From Quercus robur (lineage: Eukaryota; Streptophyta; Magnoliopsida; Fagales; Fagaceae), in the NCBI RefSeq assembly GCF_932294415.1, contig NC_065538.1:53232343-53296342 (forward strand): a stretch of 64,000 bases of DNA, given 5' to 3'. Both the position numbers and the translations under genes were made by a program. Below are positions 54,960 to 64,000 of this stretch, in pieces; the stretch's first letter is position 1; each line of letters starts with the position of its first letter. The notes below the pieces were generated by a model. That model was given only the letters and a program-made list of their open reading frames with translations, was not told the DNA's origin and did not search any database.

Positions 54960-57900
54960 TTAAACTGAAACTGATTTCATACAGATAACATCTTGCTGCA
55001 CTTGTGCAAAGACAATAGGTGGAGTATCCTCCACCCAAATGATCCTATCTAATACAAACTTGGCATTTCTTGCCAAAATATGAGCTGCAGAATTTGTTTC
55101 CCTGCAAATGTGAGACACCTTCCACGCCTCAAAACATCTAAGATCCATTCCTATGCCTTCAATGACGTGTTGGATGCTACTCGGTACTACGCTTTTATCA
55201 CGAATTGCGTTGACCACAGTTTGCGAATCACTTTCAATGATAATCCTTTTGAGACCAAGATCCCACGCAAGTTGAACCCCATCTTCCATAGCCTTTGCTT
55301 CTATCTCTAATGCACCCAGAGGCATGTCCCATCTTTTACTCATTGCTCCCATAATTTGTCCCTCATCGTTCCTAATCACCACCCCGCTTCCGCAGCACCC
55401 AATCTCCCTGAACACCGCACCATCTGTGTTAATCTTATACCAATCCTGTCTAGGAGGAGCCCAGGGACGTGTGGTCTTAGGGAGCTGCCACAGCTGAGGT
55501 TGATTTTCTTCCTTAATTTCAGTAACATACTCAGCCACAGCCCGGATCAAAACCCTATTACCTTTACATTTCCCCTCATGAATAACCGTATTTCTATTAT
55601 TCCATATGCTCCACGCCGTCACAGCAAACATGGTCTAGTCAACCTGCGGGTGTGAACTCAAAATCTCCCATACTATATCTACAAAGTCATTTATAGGATC
55701 TTGCAGCCATGGGAGCTTAATTTTAGTTCCACTCCACACAGCCTTTGCATATTGGCAGCCCCACAAGATATGACCCGATGTCTCCCTTAGTCCACACAGT
55801 ACACAGCAGTCACCACTTCCAACACCCCAAGCCATAAGCCGATCCTTGGTAGGGAGAATGTTTTTGCACGCTCTCCACATAAAATGCTTTATTTTACTTG
55901 GGCAAGTCAGCTGCCAAATAAGCTTCCATATGGACCTCATCTTAGAACTATCTGAGCTGCTACCAATATCAGTACGAGTATTCCTTTCTTTCAGCCATTT
56001 TTGTGCAACCACATTTGCACTCTTAACGGTAAACTTTCCATGAGAGGTCCAAGCCCATATAATTGAATCTTTTGGCAGTCTCAAACTAAGTGGGATTCCT
56101 AGCACGGCTTCAGCTTCATGAGGGAGAAAAGTGCTTCTCACCTTGGTAATATTCTAGCTTCTCCTATCAACATCAATCAGGTCCGAGACTTGCACTGCTT
56201 CTTGCTGGGGCTGTCTTGGGCTGAAGACTTTGAAGGATTCTGGTCTTGGGATCCACTGATCATCCCATATATTTGCTCTTTGACCATTACCTATATTCCA
56301 CCGATACCCCTTCCTTATAGCCTCCTTTGCTGCCATAATGCTCCGCCAAGCATAAGAAGGTCTTCGGCCCAATTGAGCTTGAAGGAAAGAGTCCTTTGCA
56401 AAGTACTTCGCCTTATAAACTCTATGCACCAAGGAATTCGGGTTGTTCAGAATTCTCCATCCTTGCTTGGCTAGGAGGGCCAAATTGAAAGCCTTAAGGT
56501 CCCGAAATCCCATACCCCCCTCTGCCTTCGGTGTGCATAGTTTCTCCCACGATATCCAAGCCATTTTTCTTTCCTTTTCCTTCTGCCCCCACCAAAAATT
56601 ACCCATCAAAGAATTCAGATCCTTACACAAAGAATCTAGCAGCTTGAAGACACTCATTGTGTATGTAGGTGTGGCTTGAGCAACGACTTTGATAAGGACT
56701 TCTCGACCTGCGTTGGATAACAGTTTACCCTTCCATCCTGCGATTTTCCTTCCCACTTGATCTTTAATCCGGTTAAAAGCTTTTCTTTTCCCCCTTCCAA
56801 CTAGTGGTGGCAAACCTAGATACTTTTCATGATGTTTAACAATCTCCGCACCAAACTTTTGCTTAACTTGGTCCTGAACATCCCTCCTCGTGTTCTTGCT
56901 AAAATATAAGGAAGTTTTTTCCTTATTAAGCTTTTGGCCCGAAACCCTCTCATAATCCTCCAATACCTTCATCACTCTATCACACTCCAACATCGAAGCT
57001 CTACAGAAGATTAAACTGTCATCTGTAAATAACAAGTGTGAAATATTCAACGCCCCTCTGCTCACTGCCACCCCTTTGATTTTCCCATCTCTCACCTCTT
57101 TTTTCAACATTGCCGACAACCCCTTAGCACACAATAAAAATAAATACGGTGAAATAGGATCCCCTTGCCTCAATCCTCTTGAAGGAACAATTTTACCTTT
57201 TGGCTCCCAATTTATCAAAACCGAATATGACACCGTGCTAACACACATCATCATAAGCTCAATCCACTTCTCATGAAACCTCAATCTCCTCATAATGGCT
57301 TCAAGATAAGACCATTCGACCCTATCATAGGCCTTACTCATGTCGAGCTTCACCACCATTAGCGCTTCTTTACATTTTCTTCCCTGATCGATACAATGCA
57401 TCGTCTCAAATGCGACAAGCACATTATCTGTTATTGATCTGCCAGGCACAAAGGCACTTTGAGATTCATCAATCACCTCCCTTAGGATTCTTTTCAACCT
57501 ATTCGCCAAAACTTTAGAAATGGTTTTATACACTACATTACATAAACTTGTAGGCCTAAATTCAGTGATTCTTTGAGGGGAAACAACCTTCGGAATAAGA
57601 CAAATAAAGGTTTCATTAAGTTCACAGGGCAGCACACCAGAATTTAATACTTCCAGTACACAACTAATAACGTCAGGGCCAACAACATCCCAAAATTGAT
57701 GGAAGAATAAGGGAGACATACCGTCGGGGCCTGGCGCCTTAGTAGGATGCATCTGCTTCAGCGCTTTCCAAACCTCAGCAGCCTTGAACTCTGCCAGTAA
57801 CTCCTTGTTCATATCGGCCGTGACCCTAGGGGATATTGCATCCAAACTTTCTGCAAAGTTGGAAGGAAGGTCCGACTTGAAGATATTAGCAAAGTATTCT

Positions 57901-59090
57901 AAAATTATGGACTCAATACCCTGTTGATCATCTATCCACTCCCCATTCTAATTTTGCAGCCCCTCAATCCGGTTTTTCCTTCTCCGTTGGCTAGCTGTTG
58001 CATGAAAAAATTTTGTGTTTCGATCTCCCCACTTCAGCCACAATGCCCTAGACCTCTGCTTCCACATAATTTCCTCTCGTAACAGGACCTCATTGATTTC
58101 CTTCTTCAAACACTTTATATCCTCAACTTTGTCAACCATTCCATCAATGGCTTCAAATTGTTGAAGTTGGTTTCTTTTCATCTTCAAGGTATTGTTCACA
58201 TTCCCGAAGACCTTCCAGTTCCACCTACGAAGGTGTTCTTGGCAGTTTTTCAATCGGTCTGTGATTCTAAAATCCGGATCCCTTCTCAAAGGATCCCATG
58301 CTTCCTCAATCACCTCTCTGCACCCAGGTTCCCTAGTCCACATCCCTTCGAAGAAAAACCTCTTTCTTACTAGTTTGTGGGATTGTCTCCGGTTTAAATA
58401 CAAAGTTAACAAACAATGATCAGAAATAGACATTGAAAAGTGATGTACACTTGCCTCAGAGAAGCGTTGGACCCAGCTCTCACTAGCCACCATTCTATCC
58501 AACCGGAGTTTTGTTCTCTGCCCTCCCTCCCTTCCATTGCACCAAGTGAATCTTTGGCCCACAAACCCCAAATCAAAGAGACCACAACTGCTCAAGCACT
58601 CCCTGAAATCCTTCATTTGACCTGCATCTCTTTCCGGTCCTCTAAGCTTTTCATCAGACTGGGAAATTTCATTGAAATCCCCAAGCACTACCCACGGCAA
58701 ATCACTTTGTTTTTTCAGAACTTCCATCAGTTGCCAAGAAATAAATCTTTTGGCTGCATCGGGTTGCCCATAAAAACCGGTAGCCCACCAAGGAGCAACT
58801 GAGGATCTTTTGTGTATCTCGACATCGATTTGTGAATTGGAACAACTCTTAAACCTCACATCCATACCCTCTCTCCACAACATAGCCAGCCCACCACTTT
58901 GACCATCACTAGGAACCGTAATACCCTGAGTGTAGTCTAATTTATTTTGAATACCTTTGATTCTACTTATACCAGCCTTCGTTTCCAACAAGAAAACCAG
59001 CAGGGGTTTTTTCATACTCACCTCGTCGGTGAGTGTCCAAACTGCCAAGGACGACCCTAGTCCCCGGCAGTTCCAGGCTATGATATTTAT
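54960..59090 (-). pseudogene. LINE ORF2: endonuclease-RT-zinc finger-RNase H
   Basis: One unbroken reading frame of about 1,376 codons interrupted only by TAG at 57,950-57,948, 56,156-56,154 and 55,637-55,635. It begins at 59,090, where ATG has become ATA before NIIAWNCRGLG. Endonuclease: LLETKAG, WVVLGDFNEI, SDHCLLTLYL (59,090-58,400). RT: TKAPGPDGMSPLFF near 57,720, ALMVVKLDMSKAYDRVEW, RGLRQGDPISPYLF, catalytic LLFTDDSLIFC near 57,020 (plant L1 elements usually have FADD). zf-RVT: WKLIWQLTCPSKIKHFMWRA and CVLCGLRETSGHILWGC (55,950-55,740). RNase H of RVT_3 type: [51 protein letters not shown] (55,430-55,020). Confidence 0.94.
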
Positions 59091-60595
59091 GTGGCTTGGC
59101 GGTGCTGCACCGCAGCCACCGCCACATCGCCAACCATTTGTTCCTCTCCATTCTTCTTTTTGCTCTGTCCCGTACTCCCTCTTCTGCGTTTCAGATCACT
59201 TATGTTAGGATCTAATTCCTGAAGTGGAGTTGGGCCAACACGTTTTCTATTAATTGGGTCTCCTTTAATCTGGACTGCCTTATTGTGAACTTCCCGTGCA
59301 AGCCTTTTCCAATGCCTACTAGTTAGACCTAAGGTTTCTGAAATCCAGCCCTTATTTTCATCAAAACACATGGCTAATGGGCCCAATTCCTTACACTCAA
59401 GCATTGGCCCCGCATCATTTAAATTGAACACAAGGTTTGGCACCTGACTTGAGGCTTTCACTTCCAGAGCCTCGTGATTATGAGTTGTCTTCATTTGCTT
59501 GTCTTCCATCACATCCGGCTTGACCACAGGCTTTTCAACACTTGACTTCCCCAATTTAGCTTCCTTCTCCTCAAGCTTTCCCATCACCTTTTTAACCTTA
59601 CCATTCTCATGCAAGTTTTCTGACATGGGCATAGGTTGAGCTAGACCCTCCATACTTTGTGTAGGATAGCTGTCTTCCTGGCTTAACTTCTCGTGCACGT
59701 TACTTCCACCGCCCCCCGATGTTTCCTTTACCATGTGTATCAACTCCGCCGGCTTCGTCGTAGCTTCCCCTGTTACCCCAGATCGTTGAACCTCTCCACC
59801 ACCATAGCTTTGTTTATTCAGCTCCCTTCCACCCCACTGGATTGGTTCACCCCTTAGCCAAGCCCCATATTGAAGCTAGTTACCTTCCTTCGAAATTCTT
59901 TGATCCTGATCATCAGAGCAGTCCTTAAGGGCATGATTTAGAAGCCCACACCTGTAGCAGAAGTTGGGTAACCTCTAGTACTTGAAGTTAACCCATTTTA
60001 CTTCACCTCCTTCAATGGTAATCTTCCTCCCTCGCACCAGCCGCCTTGTAACATCGATGCGCACATGAACCCGCAAACATCTACTCCATTGCACACTTGA
60101 GTCTGGCACATCCACCTCCAGCACTGCCCCTAAGCTTAAACCAATAACCCACCCTGTTTCTCTCGTTCTGCTTTTCAAAGGAAGATTATAAATCTGAACC
60201 CAGAAGGGAACCCATTTTAAATCTAATTCCTTTGGGGTTAACTCCCTTTCAAATTCTTGGATTATAACTAGTTGCTTCTCGTAACTCCAGGGACACATAT
60301 CTAGCACTTTCTTTTTGTCTTTCACATCTCCAAACTCTACCAGAAAAACTTCCTCATCTACTTCAGATATTTGGACCCCCTTATTGGGTTTCCATAGCAT
60401 TCTCAGATTTTTCCTCAGAGCATCCAGATTTATACTTGTCTGAGTCCAAATCTTCATTAGAGCACAACACTTTCCCACCGCTTTTGCTGCTTTCGTACTA
60501 GTACTGTCTAGATTTATTCTAGTATCTTCCTCCTCCGTGAACTTTAGTTTTTTCCACAACTCTTCCAGTTCCTCTGCCATTGCTAACTCTTTCAA
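59087..60595 (-). pseudogene. LINE ORF1: DUF4283 and CCHC zinc knuckle protein
   Basis: Frame from ATG 60,595 (MKELAMAEELEEL) to TAA 59,089-59,087. The N-terminal part with VFLVEFGDVKDKKKVLDMCP and FWVQIYNLPLKSR is the DUF4283 domain found in plant LINE ORF1 and related proteins. CYRCGLLNHALKDC (C-x2-C-x4-H-x4-C) follows near 59,960. The remainder is polar and acidic/basic with no fold I recognise. Stops TAG at 59,977-59,975 (just before the knuckle, probably from GAG) and 59,878-59,876. Likely role: RNA binding in the LINE particle. Confidence 0.9.
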
Positions 60596-60771
60596 CTGAG
60601 CTTTTCCTCCAACACTCAGAAACCTAAACTTGCACCACTAAAAGTAAATGGGGACAAAAGAAAACCCCACTATCACTACCTCACCCACTCGGAGGTTACT
60701 CCACTTCTTGCAAGAACTGCAAGACACTCAACTACTACTATGCACCAAAGCGCGAGAGCACTCGCTGGCCT
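60596..60771 (-). other. LINE 5'UTR
   Basis: 176 bp between the 5' end next to the target duplication and ORF1. GC content is above the surroundings (CGCGAGAGCACTCGCTGGCC near the start). Short for an L1 leader, so slight 5' truncation is possible. Confidence 0.6.
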
Positions 60772-62329
60772 GACCCATATACATTTGAAAGGATATTCCA
60801 CACCAATTAGAATAAAAAACCAAGAAAGGTATTCAAAATTATCCAAAATTTCAAAGTCTAAAGCATATGAAAGCACAAAAAAATCCCATTAGTCTAACAT
60901 AGGCATCATCGGCCATCGGCGGCATGGAAACCCCCCTCACCAGAGAAAATCTTCAAACCCTTTTCTTCTTCATCACCGTCAGATTTTTTCTCAGTAGTCA
61001 GCAAAAAAAAAATTTTTAATTAAGAATATTAAGCATTTCAAAATTGAAAACCCGTTTGAAGAGAGAGAGGATCAGATTTTCTGGGGAAAATCTTTGGACC
61101 CGTCCGTTTCTTGAATTGAATCTGTCTATTTTTGTGGAAAAGGAAACCACTTTCTTATGGGAAAATTTTCTGCTTTTGAAGATGGGTTGGGTTATCTAGG
61201 AAAGTGTGAGAAAAAAGTGAGAATTTTTTCAGAGAGAAAAGTGAAGAAAGGAAAGTGAGAGAGAAAAATTGAAAATACTAGCCGTTGCACGTGTTCTTTA
61301 TATAAACCCAAATTTTTTTTTTTTTTTGAGAAGGATATAACCCAAAATGAAATGCTGATTTTCCACACCAAAAAAAAAAAAAATACTGATTTTCAATTTT
61401 TTTTTTTGAATAAAAAACCAGTGTTTTTTTTTTTACCCCTTTCTTCTTTGTTCTTTCAAAATACCAATTGATGGAAAGAACCATTTAAAATTTCTTTTGA
61501 AAAGTAATGAAAATAATTCATTAAAGAATATATGTTCTTATGTTTTAAAAAATTAAATGGGTTGGTTTTTTTTTTTTTTTTTGGGTAGGGGTTGGTTTAT
61601 TTGTTTGTGTGGTTTTTCTCTCAATGATATTATCATTTAGCCCAAAATAAGAAAAAGGTATTTTCATTTTTGTGTCTCAAAATCTTATATTTTTTATTGG
61701 TATTTTAAATTTTAATATTACTTTTTATTCTTATATTTCCCTCTATTTTAAGTTGTATGAAGAATAATTAGTAGTAAAGCCATTTTGCTTGGGATTATAA
61801 ATCCATATTATGTTATTATATGTGTAACATATAAATTATCAATTTACAAATATAAAATCACTTAATTATAATGCTATAGTTACAAACATTGTGTTCAAAT
61901 ACCTTTAAAAATCATTTCTATCATTTAAACAAGAGAAAGGCTTCCATACATTCATTTGAATTGTCAATATCAATATGGATCTGTTTTAACAAGGTCACTT
62001 TTAGTTTTCGTAATAGTTAGGTCACAAAGTTTTTTATTTCACTCTAGGAACCAAATTCAAAATTTTATATTAAAATAACAATATAGAAAAATATACATAT
62101 TCAAAATTTTATGAGCCAACATTAGAAAAAACATGATTTGAACTTGTTTATAAATGATCATACCTAATTTAATCTTTGTTTATTGTTAGGTTGATTTGTC
62201 CGAAAAGTGAGTGAGTTCTAGTTAGTTTTAAGTTACAAAATTTATCGTTATTGGTAACTCTAAATATCAAATTAACCAAAATTAGAATTATAAAAAAATC
62301 GGGGTTTTAAAAGTTTGTGTCAATATTAG

Positions 62330-62330
<1 letters not shown>

Positions 62331-62382
<52 letters not shown>

Positions 62383-62440
62383 AAATTTGATACACACTAA
62401 TCTCATCACACGCGTTTTTTTTTTTTTTTTTTTTTTTTTT
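62331..62440. repeat. Long A-run and T-run pair
   Basis: About 48 A at 62,332-62,380, then about 24 T at 62,417-62,440. Copy A has the same two runs, but much shorter (near 38,347 and 38,388). Such homopolymers are prone to length change and assembly error. Confidence 0.8.
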
Positions 62441-62658
62441 GGGTTTAGTGTTATAATGTTTAAAAGTGAGATAAAGATAATGTCATAAATTTTTAGAATC
62501 TTTCTCTATATGATTTTTAAAAAAATTATTTGTACGTGGGTTGACCCACTTATTACACATTTTTTATTGTGCCGTGTTTGTGTACATGTAATTTGAATTG
62601 TTGAGAGAGAGAGAGAGAGAGTTATAAAACCTCCATGTATCTATCTAGTTTGAAACCC

Positions 62659-63050
62659 TAAATGGGCTCAATTGGAAATGCCTAGAGTTGTTAATGCCAA
62701 TTGAACTATAAAACTCTTGACATCGACAAATAAAGACTAATATCAAAGATTTGAAATATGCTAAATAACATATGGAATATATTAACATCTCCCTTGAAAC
62801 TTATAGAGGGTGGAGGAAGCTATCTTGAGTTAAAGGTGAGCAATTCAATTGAAGTAAATGGGCTCAATTGGAAATGCCTAGAGTTGTTAATGCCAATTGA
62901 ACTATAAAACTCTTGACATCGACAAATAAAGACTAATATCAAAGATTTGAAATGTGCTAAATAACATATGGAATATATTAACATCTCCCTTGAAACTTAT
63001 AGAGGGTGGAGGAAGCTATCTTGAGTTAAAGGTGAGCAATTCAATTGAAG
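62659..63050. repeat. 196-bp tandem duplication private to copy B
   Basis: TAAATGGGCTCAATTGGAAA begins at 62,659 and 62,855. The two units are almost identical. Copy A (about 38,708) has only one. The duplication therefore postdates the A/B split and looks recent. Confidence 0.88.
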
Positions 63051-63508
63051 ATGAAATGACAAAGATGTCATGATGGATAAGACATGGAATCGTTGAAGAG
63101 TACAAGGAGTATGGAATTGTTGAAGGAGAAAGTACTTTATACGTCCAAGATGTGTCACTTAATAAGTTAAACAAAAATATTGTTTCAAGACTCATCGTAA
63201 ATGTTAAGAGCCTCATAACTCAACCGGTTACTACCTCTTGATGTTCTCAATAAATAAAAATTTAGGGTTTAAATTCACTTAACCCATTATAAGTTATAGC
63301 TATCAAATGGATTAAAAAAAAAAAGTCTTCATAGACAGTCTTAATCACAATTAAGATTGTCAAATAAAATTTTTTGATTATATAACTTGCAAAATATAAT
63401 AAATTATGTTTAATTTTTGAATGTCAATTATATATACGCACTATGAATTTGCCCTTTTGGTTGATTAACAAATCTAATTCATCTTGCGTGAAGTTAATAG
63501 TGATGAAG

Positions 63509-64000
63509 TGTAAACTCGTCAGTCGAAATAGGCAAATGGAACTCCCCGTCAGCACCAGTGTATCCTCAAAAAAGGGTCACCGGTATGGTGCCTGCCACAA
63601 CGCCTCCGATGCCAAAGTTAGAACAATAAAGCAATTTGTCAAACTAGAAAGTAATAGGTATTTTCTTAGAGTATTGGTATGTGTGTACCTTGTGCTGCCA
63701 ATGTAAGAGCTTTATATATGTGATCTTGATTGCTAGCCATTAGGGTGTTAATGCCTCTCTTTAGTAACGCCTCCAGCCCAATTATGGGGCTTTTATTAGG
63801 CTCCAACAGTCTGTTTTGCTGGTTTCGTAACTGCCCAGGTTACTTGCTGGCATCATTGAACGGCTTTCCTTCCCTCATCAGTGATGGCTGCTCGTTGCCA
63901 GGGATGACCTCGTCACTAGGTTGACTTCGTCAAGGTAATGCGTTCTCGTCACTCCCATCAGTTGCCCCCCTAGGTTCTGTGGTCGTCAGTGACGTGTCAT
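63509..64000. mobile_element. Probable start of another LTR-like insertion, cut by the window end
   Basis: Homology to copy A breaks at about 63,505, and TGTAAACTCGTCAGTCG begins a GC-richer stretch unlike the host repeat, full of CGTCA/GTCAG motifs. This is what an LTR start would look like, with TGAAG or similar as target duplication. The other end and any coding region are outside the window. Confidence 0.35.

Larger units (their letters stand above)
54921..60771 (-). mobile_element. L1-type LINE, near full length, inserted in copy B
   Basis: Minus-strand element of 5,851 bp. The poly(A) tail is the T-run at 54,921-54,937. The 13-bp target duplication GACCCATATACAT is at 54,908-54,920 and 60,772-60,784. 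Copy A keeps the empty site (ACTCATATACATTTGAAAGG near 24,476). It has ORF1 (nucleic-acid-binding) and ORF2 (endonuclease, RT, zinc finger, RNase H) in the usual plant L1 order. Two premature stops in ORF1, three in ORF2 and a lost ORF2 start codon make it dead, but few changes have accumulated and there are no frameshifts. Confidence 0.95.
60785..63505 (-). repeat. Dispersed repeat copy B, right part
   Basis: Resumes the match to copy A (24,490 onward), includes the leader/acceptor block near 61,000-61,290, lacks the copy-A insertion (uninterrupted at about 61,465), and passes through the empty site of element 2 at 61,968-61,978 (TCAATATCAATATGG). It ends at about 63,505. It has extra length in poly(A)/poly(T) runs and a private tandem duplication. 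Confidence 0.75.

Noticed and set aside
55356..58802. Plus-strand open frames across the LINE
   Set aside because: Shadows of ORF2, which reads on the minus strand with all expected domains.

Overview
The window is nuclear DNA of a plant, most likely a woody eudicot. Evidence: plant-type Ty3/gypsy elements with two RNase H domains, a plant L1-type LINE with a C-terminal RNase H, a TRIM, many MITE-like inserts, and an intron-rich LRR receptor kinase of the malectin class. Fagaceae would fit the MITE styles, but that is a low-confidence impression. I found no intact host gene. The only host-type gene is a decayed LRR receptor-kinase pseudogene on the minus strand (about 47,266-52,940). Everything else is transposons, their relics, and AT-rich spacer.

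Layout. 1-645: 3' end of an old LINE. 1.4-5.7 kb: MITE-like elements. 6,107-17,099: a solo LTR (TSD AATAC) split by a full-length Tat-lineage Ty3/gypsy element, 'element 1' (6,847-16,947; 600-bp LTRs about 97% identical; TSD GAAGA). 17.5-18.3 kb: another solo LTR (TSD AACGT). 18.3-19.0 kb: a MITE. 20.4-24 kb: repeat copy D carrying a third solo LTR (TSD TTTTC), next to a hAT-like element that holds a fourth (TSD TTTAT). 24.0-39.4 kb: repeat copy A, split by a second, older Tat element, 'element 2' (26,810-37,993; LTRs about 91% identical; TSD TCAAT). 39.4-43.8 kb: spacer with MITE-like DNA and a 326-bp tandem duplication. 43.8-47.26 kb: inverted repeat copy C, ending against the receptor-kinase pseudogene. 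53.3-53.7 kb: a 186-bp duplication. 54,111-54,392: a complete 282-bp TRIM. 54.45-63.5 kb: repeat copy B, split by a 5.85-kb LINE (54,921-60,771). 63.5 kb to the end: probably the start of another LTR-like insertion.

The two Tat elements share one plan: gag-pro, then a TAG stop followed by a CARYYA hexamer, then RT-RNase H-archaeal-type RNase H-integrase, then a minisatellite, then an antisense intron-containing gene converging on pol and starting from a TATA motif about 280-290 bp inside the 3' LTR. Both are disabled by stops, frameshifts or lost catalytic residues. The most interesting signals are the conserved leaky-stop context and the conserved antisense gene. Next is the A/B segmental duplication, in which each copy preserves the empty site of the other's insertion.

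All comparisons are by eye. Domain names come from recognising motifs, not from searches.
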